This document shows, one piece after another, positions 32,759 through 41,878 of a stretch of DNA of 64,000 bases. The DNA is taken from the NCBI RefSeq assembly GCF_902150035.1, contig NZ_LR597505.1, positions 1 through 64,000 of the forward strand, written 5' to 3'. The DNA comes from Enorma burkinafasonensis. GTDB lineage: Bacteria; Actinomycetota; Coriobacteriia; Coriobacteriales; Coriobacteriaceae. The position numbers and the translations under genes were made by a program. Below the pieces are notes generated by a model that had not been told where the DNA came from, did not search any database, and worked only from the letters and a program-made list of their open reading frames with translations. Within the stretch, counting starts at the first letter, position 1, and every line of letters starts with the position of its first letter.

Positions 32759-33826
32759 ATGAAGTACCTCAACGATCTCATGGTCAGCCGCCGCGGCATG
32801 CTCGCCGGCACCGCCGGTCTCGGCGTCGCCGCCGCGCTCGCCGGCTGCACCGGTGGCACCACGACCGGCGGCAGCACCGCCGGCAGCGCCGCCGCCGAGT
32901 CGAGCTACGAGCCCGTCACCCTGCGCGTGGCCTACATGCCCAACCTCGGTTCCGCCTCCTCCCTCTTCACGGCCATCGACCAGGGCTACTTCGAGGAGGT
33001 CGGCATCACCGTCGAGCCGCAGCAGTTCGAGGCCGGCCCGGCCGAGATCACCGCTATGCAGTCCGGTGACATCGACATCGCCCAGATCGGCCACGGCGCC
33101 CACTCGCTGTGCATCGGCGGCGACGCCGTCGTGTTCCAGTTCGACCAGCTCTCCCAGGCCGACGCCGTCGTCGTCGACAAGAGCCGCGTCGCCTCCGCCG
33201 AGGAGCTCGCCGGCAAGACCGTCGGCGTGTCCTCCGGCACCTCGTCCGAGATCATCCTGCAGTACGTGCTGCGTGACGCCGGCCTGACCATGGACGACAT
33301 CAACCCCGTCGAGATGCAGGTCTCCGGCATGACCACCGCTCTGCTCTCCGGCCAGATCGACGCCGCCGCCACCTGGTCGCCCAACACCGTGACCATCGCC
33401 AACGAGCTCGGCGACAACTACCTCGTCCTCGGCACCAACACCGACTACTCCGACGAGGTCGCCTTCCCCTCGAGCTTCGTCTGCCTGCCCGACTACGCCG
33501 AGGAGAACGCCGAGGTCCTGGCCCGCTTCGGCGCCGCCATCGAGAAGGCGCAGGTCTACCGCGCCGAGAACATCGAGGAAGTCGCCACGCTGCTCGCTGA
33601 CGAGCTCGGCGTGCCCGAGGACACCCTCCAGCAGGCCACGGGCGAGGGCGACTGGCAGGGTGCCGCCGACGCCATCGGCGACAACGAGACCATCCTCGGC
33701 TACTACAGCGCCCAGCAGAAGGTCTTCCTCGACAACGGCACCGTCGAGGCGGAGGTCCCCGTCGAGGACTACGTCAAGACCGATGTCATGGACCAGGCCT
33801 ACGAGATCTACCAGACCATCGCGTAA
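32759..33826 (+). CDS. ABC transporter substrate-binding lipoprotein (NMT1/SsuA-like)
   Basis: A 355-residue protein. The signal has a twin-arginine-like SRRGML, a hydrophobic core and lipobox LAGC at about residues 28-31, then a Thr/Gly/Ser linker. So it is probably exported by Tat and lipid-anchored. The mature part begins VTLRVAYMPN and has the LFTAIDQGYFEEVGI pattern of the sulfonate/taurine/thiamine-precursor binding family. The ligand is unknown; regulation by a sugar-type LacI and linkage to NagA/NagB suggest an amino-sugar-like or hydroxy-acid compound. AAGGAG lies 6 nt before the ATG. Confidence 0.9.
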   Translation: MKYLNDLMVSRRGMLAGTAGLGVAAALAGCTGGTTTGGSTAGSAAAESSYEPVTLRVAYMPNLGSASSLFTAIDQGYFEEVGITVEPQQFEAGPAEITAMQSGDIDIAQIGHGAHSLCIGGDAVVFQFDQLSQADAVVVDKSRVASAEELAGKTVGVSSGTSSEIILQYVLRDAGLTMDDINPVEMQVSGMTTALLSGQIDAAATWSPNTVTIANELGDNYLVLGTNTDYSDEVAFPSSFVCLPDYAEENAEVLARFGAAIEKAQVYRAENIEEVATLLADELGVPEDTLQQATGEGDWQGAADAIGDNETILGYYSAQQKVFLDNGTVEAEVPVEDYVKTDVMDQAYEIYQTIA

Positions 33827-33875
33827 CGCCCACGCGTACAACCTGGTGGCTCAGGTCTGACCTGTAGCGACGAAC

Positions 33876-33914
33876 GACAGCCGGACCATGCGACCAACGC
33901 AGCGTCCGGCTGTC
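33876..33914 (+). other. Intercistronic hairpin before the nagB-like gene
   Basis: An 11-bp perfect stem (GACAGCCGGAC/GTCCGGCTGTC), loop of 17, followed by TTATAT. It lies between the binding-protein gene and the nagB-like gene. It is a possible partial terminator that lowers expression of the enzymes relative to the transporter. Confidence 0.6.
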
Positions 33915-33934
33915 TTATATCGAGAGGAGAACCC

Positions 33935-34756
33935 ATGATCCACGACTACTACCGCATCCCGGCCGACAAGCTCGGCGAGGGTGCGAAGATCCCGCTGATG
34001 GTGCTCGGCGACTCCGGCGAGGTGTTCTACGAGATGGCCCTCGAGATGGTGAACGCCATCGAGGAGCACAACGCCCGCGGCGAGAAGACCGTCTTCATCT
34101 GCCCGGTGGGCCCCACGGGCCACTACCCCATCTTCGTCCGCCTCGTGAACGAGCGGAAGCTCTCGCTCAAGGACTGCTGGTTCATCAACATGGACGAGTA
34201 CCTGACCGATGACGGCGAATGGATCGACCACGACGACCCGCTGTCGTTCCGCGGCTTCATGGACCGCGAGGTCTACGGCAAGATCGCGCCCGAGCTGCTC
34301 ATGCCCGAGAGCCAGCGCGTCTTCCCCGACCCCAACGACCCCGCCCACGTGCCCGCCCTCATCGACGAGCTCGGCGGCGTCGACATCGCCTTCGGCGGCA
34401 TCGGCATCACGGGGCACCTGGCCTTCAACGAGCCGCAGCCCGAGCTTTCGGCCGACGAGTTCGCCGAGCTCAAGACCCGCGCCCGCGAGATCCTCCCCGA
34501 GACCCGCGCCGTCAACGCCATGAACGACTCGGGCGGCGTCCTCGAGGATATGCCGAGCCGCTGCGTGACCATCGGCATGCACGAGATCCTGCATGCCCGC
34601 AAGGTGCGCTTGGGCGTCTTCCGCGTGCTGCACCGCGCCGTCGTGCGCCGCGCGGCCTACGGCGACGTCACGGCCGCCTTCCCCGTCACCATCCTGCAGA
34701 ACCACCCCGACGCGCTCATCTACGTGAACGCCGTCGCCGCCGAGCAGCCGCTCTAG
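33935..34756 (+). CDS. NagB-like sugar-phosphate isomerase/deaminase, active-site variant
   Basis: A 273-residue protein of the glucosamine-6-phosphate deaminase family, which turns GlcN6P into Fru6P and ammonia. It keeps the MDEY motif (D87, matching E. coli D72), H161 and E166 in GHLAFNEP. The Asp that opens the sugar ring in E. coli (D141, in VDGHIAFNEP) is replaced by Thr159 (ITGHLAFNEP). So either the reaction or the substrate differs from canonical NagB. It lies between the ABC operon and the NagA-like gene. ATG at 33935 follows GAGAGGAG. Confidence 0.85.
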   Translation: MIHDYYRIPADKLGEGAKIPLMVLGDSGEVFYEMALEMVNAIEEHNARGEKTVFICPVGPTGHYPIFVRLVNERKLSLKDCWFINMDEYLTDDGEWIDHDDPLSFRGFMDREVYGKIAPELLMPESQRVFPDPNDPAHVPALIDELGGVDIAFGGIGITGHLAFNEPQPELSADEFAELKTRAREILPETRAVNAMNDSGGVLEDMPSRCVTIGMHEILHARKVRLGVFRVLHRAVVRRAAYGDVTAAFPVTILQNHPDALIYVNAVAAEQPL

Positions 34757-34779
34757 CCACCGCGTGAAAGGACGTTTCC

Positions 34780-35940
34780 ATGGATAGGTCCCTGTACATC
34801 ACCGGTGGCAACGTGCTCACGCCCGACGGCATCGAGCGGCGCGACGTGGTGGTCGAGGACGGCCGCATCGTCGGCCTCCCCTGCTCCTACGCGAACCTCC
34901 ACGGCCTGCCCGAACTCGACGCCTCGGGCCTCACAGTGCTCCCCGGCTTCATCGACGTGCACACGCACGGCGCCGCAAACGTCGACGTCAACGCCGCCGA
35001 CGAGGAGGGCCTGCGCACCATCGGCCGCTTCTTCGCGAGCCAGGGCGTGACCGGCTGGCTGTGCTCGGTGCTCACCGACACGCCCGAGCAGACGCTCTGG
35101 TGCATGGAGCAGGCCCGCAAGGTCATCGAGGGCGGCCCGTACGACGGCGCCGCGCTCCTGGGCATCCACCTGGAGGGCCCGTGCCTCTCGAGCGAGTACA
35201 AGGGCGCCATGCCCGAGCACCTGCTCATGCACGAGGCGAGCGTGGAGCTCTTCCGCCAGTACCAGGAGGCCTCGGGCGGGCACGTGCGCTACACGACCCT
35301 CGCGCCCGAGGTCCCCGGCGTCGAGAAGCTCATCCCCGAGCTCAACGCCATGGGCATCACCTGCGCGATCGGCCACAGCGGCGCGGGCTACGACCAGTCG
35401 ATGGCCTGCGTGAGGGCCGGTGCCGCGAGCGCCACGCACCTCGGCAACGCCATGCGCCTCTTCCACCAGCACGACCCCGCCATCTGGGGCGTCGCGCTCG
35501 AGACCGACCTCTTCGTCGAGGCGATCTGCGACGGGCGCCATCTGCATCCGGGCAGCGTGCGCCTCTACCTCAAGGCGAAGGGCTTCGACCGCGTCGTGGC
35601 GATCACCGACTCCATCATGGCGGCCGGCCTCCCCGACGGCAACTACAAGCTCGGCGTGAACGACGTCGTGGTGGAGGACGGCGACGCCAAGCTCGCCACC
35701 ACCGGCGTGCGCGCCGGCTCCACGCTGACGCTCGCCCAGGCGCTCCGCAACATCGTGAAGTTCGCCGACACGGATGTCGAGCACGCAGCGCGCCTCATGA
35801 CCGCCAACCCCGCGAAGCTCATCGGCCTGCCCACCAAGGGCAGCGTCGCCCGCGGCTTCGACGCCGACCTCACGCTCGTCGACGGCGACCTCGAGGTCGC
35901 GCGCACGATCGTGGGCGGCCAGACGGTCTACACGCGCTAG
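34780..35940 (+). CDS. NagA-like N-acetyl-amino-sugar-phosphate deacetylase
   Basis: A 386-residue amidohydrolase. It has PGFIDVHTHG, HLEGP with the metal-binding Glu, IGHSGA and ATHLGNAM with metal His residues, CDGRHLHP and the catalytic Asp in AITDS. NagA removes acetate from GlcNAc6P. ATHLGNAM replaces the more usual ATHLFNAM and CLSS follows LEGP, so the substrate may be a variant. It follows the nagB-like gene by 23 bp; together they suggest de-acylation then deamination of an imported amino sugar. A strong hairpin follows. Confidence 0.88.
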   Translation: MDRSLYITGGNVLTPDGIERRDVVVEDGRIVGLPCSYANLHGLPELDASGLTVLPGFIDVHTHGAANVDVNAADEEGLRTIGRFFASQGVTGWLCSVLTDTPEQTLWCMEQARKVIEGGPYDGAALLGIHLEGPCLSSEYKGAMPEHLLMHEASVELFRQYQEASGGHVRYTTLAPEVPGVEKLIPELNAMGITCAIGHSGAGYDQSMACVRAGAASATHLGNAMRLFHQHDPAIWGVALETDLFVEAICDGRHLHPGSVRLYLKAKGFDRVVAITDSIMAAGLPDGNYKLGVNDVVVEDGDAKLATTGVRAGSTLTLAQALRNIVKFADTDVEHAARLMTANPAKLIGLPTKGSVARGFDADLTLVDGDLEVARTIVGGQTVYTR

Positions 35941-35982
35941 AAGCGCGCGGGCGCCGGGCACGCGGCCGGCGCTCAGACGCAT

Positions 35983-36040
35983 GGGACGGCCCCACGGACC
36001 GGCACGCCTCGAAGAGGCTGCGGTATCGTGGGGCCGTCCC
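35983..36040 (+). terminator. Terminator after the nagA-like gene (also facing larB)
   Basis: A 13-bp perfect stem (GGGACGGCCCCAC/GTGGGGCCGTCCC) encloses a 32-nt loop with its own small hairpin. Followed by CCCGTTTCATT on the plus strand. It lies between two convergent genes and probably ends both transcripts. Confidence 0.7.
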
Positions 36041-36136
36041 CCGTTTCATTCGGTGCGGGAGCGACGGGGCCCATCCGGTATCCGCCGGGGGCGGGGGCGT
36101 CGCGACATCCCACGGGCGGCCGCGGCGCCAAGACGC

Positions 36137-36901
36137 CTAGGCTTGCCTGCCCGGCAGATGGTTGATGAGCGACGCCTGGAAGGCCGCCCCGAAGCCGTTG
36201 TCGATGTTCACGACCGAGATGCCGCTCGCGCAGCTGTTCACCATCGCAAGCAGCGTGGTGAGCCCGCCGAGGTTCGCGCCGTAGCCCACGCTCGTGGGCA
36301 CCGCGATCACGGGGCACGAGGCGAGCCCGCCCACCACGCTCGGCAGCGCGCCCTCCATGCCGGCGATCGCGATGATCACCTGGGCGCGTGCGATCTCGTC
36401 GCCGTGCCTGAGCAGGCGGTGGATGCCTGCCACGCCCGCGTCGTGCACGCAGGTCACGCGGTTGCCCAAAAAGCGCGCCGTGAGCGCGGCCTCCTCGGCG
36501 ACCGGGACATCGCTCGTGCCCGCCGTGAGCACCAGGATCTCGCCGTTGCCGTCCGGCTCGGGGAGCTCCCCCACCACGCCGGCGCGCGCGACCGCGTGGT
36601 AGGTGAAGGCGCAGCCGAGCCGCTCGAGCTCGGCGGCCTTGTCGGCATCGAGGCGGGTGATGAGCACGCGCCGCTGGCCGGCTTCGCGCATGGCGCCCAC
36701 GATGCCCGCGATCTGCTGGGCCGTCTTGCCCGCGCCGTAGATGATCTCCGAGACGCCGCAGCGCACGCCGCGCTCGGTATCCACCTGGGCGTATTCCAGC
36801 TCGGCCACGGAATCGATGCGCACCCGCTCGACGAGCTCGCGCGGGGCGAGCCTCCCGTCGGCCACCGCCTGCGCCAGCTGCTCCAACTCGGTCGCGTCCA
36901 T
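36137..36901 (-). CDS. larB: Nickel-pincer cofactor biosynthesis protein LarB
   Basis: LarB carboxylates and hydrolyses nicotinic acid adenine dinucleotide, the first step to the LarA cofactor. The 254-residue protein has a short N-terminal helical region, a YGAGKT motif and a PurE-like C-terminal domain with GTSDVPVAEEA, PTSVGYGANLGG and VNIDNGFGA. It is on the minus strand, facing the nagA-like gene. With larC and the LarA-like gene it makes three of the four lar functions; larE is not in the window. Confidence 0.92.
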   Translation of the reverse strand: MDATELEQLAQAVADGRLAPRELVERVRIDSVAELEYAQVDTERGVRCGVSEIIYGAGKTAQQIAGIVGAMREAGQRRVLITRLDADKAAELERLGCAFTYHAVARAGVVGELPEPDGNGEILVLTAGTSDVPVAEEAALTARFLGNRVTCVHDAGVAGIHRLLRHGDEIARAQVIIAIAGMEGALPSVVGGLASCPVIAVPTSVGYGANLGGLTTLLAMVNSCASGISVVNIDNGFGAAFQASLINHLPGRQA

Positions 36902-37023
36902 GTCCCGCCTTTCCGTTCGTTTTCCGACTTCTATGGTACCCGCTTTGCGCGCGAGAGGGGATGCACTATCCTGAGGGGAACTGGAGCGCCCGCCGCGCGC
37001 GGGCAGGACGGAAGGCGGTTCGC

Positions 37024-37368
37024 ATGGGCGAGCTCGACAGGAACACGGCAGACGGGACCTATGAGGGCACGGGTGCCAGGCACCGCGCCGCCACCCCGGC
37101 AGGGCCCGCCCTCCCCATCGCCGCGCTCGCGCTCTGCGTCGTCGGGGCGGCGGTCGGCTACTTCGCCAGCTGGCCGGTCGGCGCCGTCCTCGTCATCGCG
37201 AGCATCGTCTGCGCGATCCTGGCCATCCGCAAGCGCGCCGCGCTGCGCTGGCTCGCCATCCTGGCGCTCGCGCTCGACATAGCGTGCATCGTCGCCGTGG
37301 GCGCCGTCATCGCGATGCTCCTGAACCAGATCAACCAGATGAACGAGCTCATGGGGACGATCTCGTAG
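37024..37368 (+). CDS. DUF4190-like small membrane protein
   Basis: A 114-residue protein with a polar N-terminus (about 1-28) followed by three closely spaced hydrophobic segments (about 30-55, 57-65, 75-100). Its tail is NQINQMNELMG. The pattern resembles small actinobacterial membrane proteins of unknown role; I do not recognise a family with certainty. Start at 37024 is chosen for a GGAAGG upstream; an earlier ATG at 36961 overlaps the larB promoter region. It is divergent from larB and convergent with the arsC-like gene. Confidence 0.6.
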   Translation: MGELDRNTADGTYEGTGARHRAATPAGPALPIAALALCVVGAAVGYFASWPVGAVLVIASIVCAILAIRKRAALRWLAILALALDIACIVAVGAVIAMLLNQINQMNELMGTIS

Positions 37369-37418
37369 CAGCCCCGATGCGCGGGCGCGCCGGCGTCGGC
37401 GAGCCCGGTGCGCGCTCG

Positions 37419-37790
37419 CTAGAGCAGCGCCGCCTCCCATTCCTTCTCGCGAAAGCCCACGAGCACCGTGTCGCCCGCGACGACGATCGGGCGCTTGACG
37501 AGCATGCCGTCGGTCGAGAGCAGGGCGCGCGCGTCGTCCTCTGACATGCCGGCATCGAGCTGTGCCTTAACGCCGAGTTCGCGGTACTTGACCCCGCTCG
37601 TGTTGAAGAAGCGGCGCAGGGGCAGGCCGGATGCCCGCTGCCAGGCGGCGATCTCGTCTGCGCGGGGATGGTCCTCGACGATATGGCGGTCGGTGTGGGC
37701 GATGCCGTGGTCGTCGAGCCAGCGCTTGGCCTTCTTGCAGGTCGAGCAGGGCGGGTACTCGATGAAGAGCACCGAATCGCTTGTGGCCAT
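37419..37790 (-). CDS. ArsC/Spx-family thioredoxin-fold protein
   Basis: A 123-residue protein with N-terminal CSTCKKA (CxxC) and a thioredoxin-like fold. RFFNTSGVKYRELG and LVKRPIVVAGD match the ArsC/Spx/YffB group (FNTSGxxYR, KRPI). Without further arsenic genes around, an arsenate reductase role is doubtful; many members are redox or Spx-like proteins. ATG at 37790 follows AAGGAGG. Single gene, convergent with the upstream small membrane gene. Confidence 0.85.
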   Translation of the reverse strand: MATSDSVLFIEYPPCSTCKKAKRWLDDHGIAHTDRHIVEDHPRADEIAAWQRASGLPLRRFFNTSGVKYRELGVKAQLDAGMSEDDARALLSTDGMLVKRPIVVAGDTVLVGFREKEWEAALL

Positions 37791-37902
37791 GGGGTCCTCC
37801 TTCGGAATCGGTCGACGATGCCAGTATGCCCAAAAGCGCCCGCGCATGACACGCGCCGGCGCGGTACCATACCGTCATGCCCAGCACTGCGAAGGAGCGC
37901 CC

Positions 37903-38796
37903 ATGAGCGACCGCACGCCGCCCCTCATCGACTGCCACACCCACACGGGCTTCTCGGACGGCACCTCCACGTTCGAGGAGAACGTCCGGGCCGCCGCCGC
38001 GCGCGGCTGCCGCGTCATGGTCGCGAGCGACCACCTCACGCTGCCCGCCTCCATGGACCCGCTCTGCGAGGCGTCGGTCGCCGAGGCGGACCTTCCCGCC
38101 CACCGCGCCGCGTTCGAGGCGGCACGCGCGCTCGCCGCCGAGCTCCAGCCCGCGCTCGAGCTCGTCTACGGCTTCGAGTGCGACTGGTACGAGGGCTGCG
38201 AGGGGTACGTCGAGCGCTGGGCCGCGGGAGCCGCGGTGCGCCTGGGGAGCGTGCACTGGCTCGGCCCGGCGGGCATCGGCGGAGCCACCGGCGCCCCCGC
38301 GGGCGACATGGCGGGCGCGCCGCACGGCTGGATCGACGACAGCGGTGACATGCATCTCTGGGAGGAGCTGGGCGCGGACGGCATCTGGCGCCGCTATGCC
38401 GCCACGTGGTGCCGCGCGTGCGAGAGCCCGCTCGCCTTCGACGTCATGGCCCACCCCGACCTGCCCGCCCGCTTCTCCCGCGAGGGATGGGCGCCCACGG
38501 GCGACCTCGCGCCCCTCTGGGACGAGATGGCCGCCTGCGCGCGCGATACCGGCCGGCGCATCGAGCTCTCGACGGCGGCGCTGCGCAAGGGTATTGGCGA
38601 CTACTACCCCTCCGCGGGGCTGCTCGAGCGCTTCGTCCGCGCCGGGGTGCCCGTCACCTTCGGGTCCGACGCGCACCGTGCCCAGGATGTCTGCCACGGC
38701 ATCGAGGAGGCGCGGCGGCACGCGTGGCGCGCGGGCTACCGCACATTCGACATGCCGCACGCGGACGGCTCGTGGGAGACGGTCGCGCTCGGTTGA
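37903..38796 (+). CDS. hisK: PHP-family histidinol-phosphatase
   Basis: Dephosphorylates histidinol phosphate in histidine synthesis. The 297-residue protein has PHP metal motifs: DCHTHTGFSDG, ASDHL, the GFECDWYEG region, VMAHPD and FGSDAHRAQDVC. It is the HisK/HisJ type found in Gram-positive bacteria, complementing the hisB here, which has only the dehydratase. Sits convergent to hisE, so the pathway is complete across both strands. ATG at 37903 follows GAAGGAG. A Gly/Ala-rich insert around residues 116-130 is unusual. Confidence 0.88.
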   Translation: MSDRTPPLIDCHTHTGFSDGTSTFEENVRAAAARGCRVMVASDHLTLPASMDPLCEASVAEADLPAHRAAFEAARALAAELQPALELVYGFECDWYEGCEGYVERWAAGAAVRLGSVHWLGPAGIGGATGAPAGDMAGAPHGWIDDSGDMHLWEELGADGIWRRYAATWCRACESPLAFDVMAHPDLPARFSREGWAPTGDLAPLWDEMAACARDTGRRIELSTAALRKGIGDYYPSAGLLERFVRAGVPVTFGSDAHRAQDVCHGIEEARRHAWRAGYRTFDMPHADGSWETVALG

Positions 38797-38831
38797 TTGA
38801 ACTCAGGCTCGCCCGACTGATCGCGCCCGGG

Positions 38832-39149
38832 CTACCTCATGCGCGCGTCGAGCTCGCCCGCGAGCTCCTCGACCGTGACGCCGTAGCGCTCGAGCACCAC
38901 GAGCAGGTGGTAGACGAGGTCCGCCGCCTCGTAGCGGATATGGTCGTGGTCGCGGTCCTTGGCCGCCATGACCACCTCGCCCGCCTCCTCGATGACCTTC
39001 TTGAGGAGGCTGTCCTCCTTGCCCGTGAGCAGGCGCGCCGTGTAGCTCCGCTCGGGCGACGCGTCGCGGCGCGCATGGATCGTCGCGGCCAGGCCGCCTA
39101 TGGTGGCGCCGATGTCCCCGTCGTGCACGTGGGCGGTTCTCTCCCCCAT
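38832..39149 (-). CDS. hisE: Phosphoribosyl-ATP pyrophosphatase
   Basis: Second step of histidine synthesis: PRATP to PRAMP and PPi. The 105-residue protein has the MazG-like fold of HisE with RSYTARLLTGKEDSLLKKVIEEAGEV, and DRDHIRYEAADLVYHLLVVL-like residues carrying the metal-binding Glu/Asp (KKVIEEAGE, EAADLVYH). HisE is separate from HisI here; in many bacteria they are fused. The ATG at 39149 follows AAGGGGG. Last gene of the operon. Confidence 0.95.
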   Translation of the reverse strand: MGERTAHVHDGDIGATIGGLAATIHARRDASPERSYTARLLTGKEDSLLKKVIEEAGEVVMAAKDRDHDHIRYEAADLVYHLLVVLERYGVTVEELAGELDARMR

Positions 39150-39223
39150 GGTTCCCCCTTGCTGATGGCGGCGCGGTGAGGGCCCTGTCGAGCGGCCCCG
39201 GCGCGCCGGGATGTGACATGTCC

Positions 39224-39544
39224 TTAAGCGTCGAGCCGCCTGAAGAAGCAGCTGCGGTTGCCGGTATGGCAGGCAGGGCCCGGCGAGTCGACCTTCACGA
39301 GCAGCGTGTCGCCGTCGCAGTCGGCCCAAAGCTCGACCACCCGCTGCATGTTGCCGCTCGTCGCCCCCTTGTTCCAGAGCTCCTGGCGGCTGCGGCTCCA
39401 GAACCATGTGGTCCCGGTCTCGAGCGTGAGGCGGAGCGATTCGGCGTTCATCCAGGCGACCATGAGTACCTCGCCGGTGTCGTGCTGCTGGACCACCGCC
39501 GGGATGAGGCCGGCCGCGTCGAACGTGAGCTTGTCGAGATCCAT
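39224..39544 (-). CDS. hisI: Phosphoribosyl-AMP cyclohydrolase
   Basis: Third step: opens the ring of PRAMP. The 106-residue protein has the HisI markers [38 protein letters not shown] and [21 protein letters not shown], with the zinc-binding Cys residues in ADCDGD and CHTG. ATG at 39544 follows AAAGGA. It lies between hisF and hisE, 53 bp after the hisF stop. Confidence 0.95.
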   Translation of the reverse strand: MDLDKLTFDAAGLIPAVVQQHDTGEVLMVAWMNAESLRLTLETGTTWFWSRSRQELWNKGATSGNMQRVVELWADCDGDTLLVKVDSPGPACHTGNRSCFFRRLDA

Positions 39545-39597
39545 CGGCGTCCTTTCGACCGGGGCGGGCGCCATTCGGCGGCCCCGCGCGCTGAAAG

Positions 39598-40380
39598 CTA
39601 GAAATCGAGGCGCATGGGGATGCCCTGCGCCGCCATGTACTCCTTGACCTGGCGGATGCTGAACGTGCCGAAGTGGAACACGCTCGCGGCGAGCACCGCG
39701 TCCGCCTCGCCCTCGATGATGCCCTCGGCGAAGTGCTCGAGTGTGCCCACGCCGCCGGAGGCGATGACCGGGATGCCCACCGCGCGGGCGACCGAGCGGG
39801 TGAGCGCGAGGTCGAACCCCTCCTTGGTGCCGTCGCGGTCCATGCTCGTGAGCAGAATCTCGCCGGCGCCGCGGCGCGCGGCCTCCTCGGCCCAGGCGAC
39901 GGCGTCGATGCCCGTCGGCGTGCGGCCACCCGCGACGTAGACCTCCCAGCGGTCGGCACCGGGCGCACCGGGCGCGCCCACGCGCTTGGCATCGATGGCG
40001 CAGATGACCGCCTGGCTGCCGAAGGCCTGGGCCGCAAGGGTGATGAGGCCCGGATCGCGCACCGCCGCGGAGTTGAGCGAGATCTTGTCGGCGCCGGCGG
40101 CGACCATGCGGCGCATGCCCGCCAGGTCGCGAAAGCCGCCGCCCACGGTGTAGGGGATCGAGAGCTCCTCCGCCGCGTGCGCGGCCATGTCGATGGTCGT
40201 CGCGCGGTCGTCGCTCGTCGCCGTGATGTCGAGGAACACGACCTCGTCGGCGCCCGCGGCATCGTAGGCCGCGGCGAGCTCGACCGGGTCGCCCGCGTCG
40301 CGCAGCTCGACGAAGTTCACGCCCTTCACGACGCGCCCGTTCTTCACGTCAAGGCAGGGTATGACCCGTTTGGTAAGCAT
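39598..40380 (-). CDS. hisF: Imidazole glycerol phosphate synthase subunit HisF
   Basis: The cyclase half of the enzyme; it uses ammonia from HisH to make IGP and AICAR. The 260-residue TIM barrel begins [20 protein letters not shown], with the catalytic Asp in CLDVKN and the second in [15 protein letters not shown]-like [11 protein letters not shown] and the C-terminal GIPMRLDF are typical. The ATG follows AAAGGAG. Ten bp after hisA. Confidence 0.97.
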   Translation of the reverse strand: MLTKRVIPCLDVKNGRVVKGVNFVELRDAGDPVELAAAYDAAGADEVVFLDITATSDDRATTIDMAAHAAEELSIPYTVGGGFRDLAGMRRMVAAGADKISLNSAAVRDPGLITLAAQAFGSQAVICAIDAKRVGAPGAPGADRWEVYVAGGRTPTGIDAVAWAEEAARRGAGEILLTSMDRDGTKEGFDLALTRSVARAVGIPVIASGGVGTLEHFAEGIIEGEADAVLAASVFHFGTFSIRQVKEYMAAQGIPMRLDF

Positions 40381-40390
40381 GGGGCTCCTT

Positions 40391-41128
40391 TCAGCGCGCG
40401 GCGGCCGCGAGCGCGGCGGCAAGGGTGAAGGCGCCCTCGTAGAGGGCTCGCCCGGTGATGGCGCCCTCGATCGCCTGGGGGCCCGCCGCGGCGAGCGCGC
40501 GGATGTCGGCGAGCGACGAGATGCCGCCCGATGCGACCACGGGGAAGCCGGCGACCTCGGCGATGTGGCGGTAGGCGTCCACATCGATACCCGTCTGCAT
40601 GCCGTCGCGCGAGATGTCGGTGAAGACCAGGTGCTTAAAGCCCAGGCCGGCGAGCTCGCCGACCACGTCGTCGGCCGAGCGCGAGACCCCCTCGCGCCAG
40701 CCGTTGACCTTCACCTCGCCGTCGCGCGCGGCGACGTCGGCCACGAGCAGCTCGCCGAACGCGCGGGCGGCCACCTCGGCGAAGCCCGGCTCGCGCACGA
40801 GCACCGTGCCGAGGGCGATGCGCTCGGCGCCGAGCGCGGCGAGCTCGTCGATGCGCGCGAGCGAGCGCACGCCGCCGCCGACATCGACCCGGATGCCCTC
40901 CACGTCGCAGATCGCGCGGATGGCGGCCGTGTTCGCCGCCCGGGCGTCATCGTCTTCCTCGAGCGCGGCAGAGAGGTCCACGACGTGGACCCACGTGGCG
41001 CCTTGCTCGGCGAAGCCGCGCGCGACGGCCGCCGGGTCGTCCGCGTAGACCTTCATGCGGGCGCGCTCGCCCCGCTCGAGGCGGACGACCCTGCCGCCCA
41101 CGAGGTCGATGGCCGGAAAGAGTATCAT
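40391..41128 (-). CDS. hisA: Phosphoribosylformimino-5-aminoimidazole carboxamide ribotide isomerase
   Basis: Amadori rearrangement of ProFAR to PRFAR. The 245-residue half-barrel enzyme begins [21 protein letters not shown], with catalytic Asp in PAIDL and the second in [23 protein letters not shown] binds phosphate. Its ATG overlaps the hisH stop in ATGA, so translation is coupled. Confidence 0.97.
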   Translation of the reverse strand: MILFPAIDLVGGRVVRLERGERARMKVYADDPAAVARGFAEQGATWVHVVDLSAALEEDDDARAANTAAIRAICDVEGIRVDVGGGVRSLARIDELAALGAERIALGTVLVREPGFAEVAARAFGELLVADVAARDGEVKVNGWREGVSRSADDVVGELAGLGFKHLVFTDISRDGMQTGIDVDAYRHIAEVAGFPVVASGGISSLADIRALAAAGPQAIEGAITGRALYEGAFTLAAALAAAAR

Positions 41129-41856
41129 GCGCGCAACCCCCTCTTGCGCTCGACGATGCCCACGAAGTTCCTCAGGATCTCATGGCCATGATGCGAAGAC
41201 TTCTCCGGGTGGAACTGGCAGCCGTAGATGTCGCCGTGCCACACCACCGACCCGAAGTTGCGCCCGTAGTGCGTGAGGGCGGCGATATCGCCGGGAGCGA
41301 CATCGTCGTCCAGGGCGTACGAGTGGGTGAAGTACACGTTCGTGCCCTCGGCGAAGCCCTGAAGCAGCGGGCACGAGCGGCCGCGCTCGGTCAGGTGCAC
41401 CTGGTCCCAGCCCACGTGCGGGACCTTGAGGCGGCGCGCGGGCAAAACCGTGCAGGAGCCGGGAAGCACCCCGAGGCCGCGGACCCACATGCGCCCGTCC
41501 GCGGAGAACACCTCCCCGGGGGCGCCGGTAACACCGGCAGGGGCCGCCTCGTCGGCGGGCACGCCCTCGTCGCCGCGCTCGAACAGGAGCTGGAGTCCCA
41601 GGCAGATACCCAAAAAGGGCGTCCCCTCGCCGGCAGCCACGGCGTCTCTCACCGCGACGTCCTGCCCATGGTCGCGCATGAACGCGATGGCGTCGTAGAA
41701 CGAGCCCACGCCCGGCAGCACGATGCCGTCCGCGGCGCGGATGCGCTCCGGGTCGTCGGTGACAAGCGCCGTGGCACCCGCGCGCGCGAGGCCGCGCGCC
41801 ACGCTCGACAGGTTGCCCTTGTGGTAGTCGACCACCGCGACGACGGGACGGTCCAT
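41125..41856 (-). CDS. hisH: Imidazole glycerol phosphate synthase subunit HisH
   Basis: The glutaminase half that feeds ammonia to HisF. The 243-residue protein has the class I amidotransferase nucleophile in GICLGLQLL and the His-Glu pair in CQFHPEKS. VVDYHKGNLSSVARGL begins it. It is about 40 residues longer than usual, with an Ala/Pro-rich insert around residues 100-130. Start at 41856 follows GGGAGG; the earlier ATG overlaps the hisB end. Confidence 0.95.
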   Translation of the reverse strand: MDRPVVAVVDYHKGNLSSVARGLARAGATALVTDDPERIRAADGIVLPGVGSFYDAIAFMRDHGQDVAVRDAVAAGEGTPFLGICLGLQLLFERGDEGVPADEAAPAGVTGAPGEVFSADGRMWVRGLGVLPGSCTVLPARRLKVPHVGWDQVHLTERGRSCPLLQGFAEGTNVYFTHSYALDDDVAPGDIAALTHYGRNFGSVVWHGDIYGCQFHPEKSSHHGHEILRNFVGIVERKRGLRA

Positions 41857-41878
41857 ACCAGCCTCCCTTGCGCCCATG

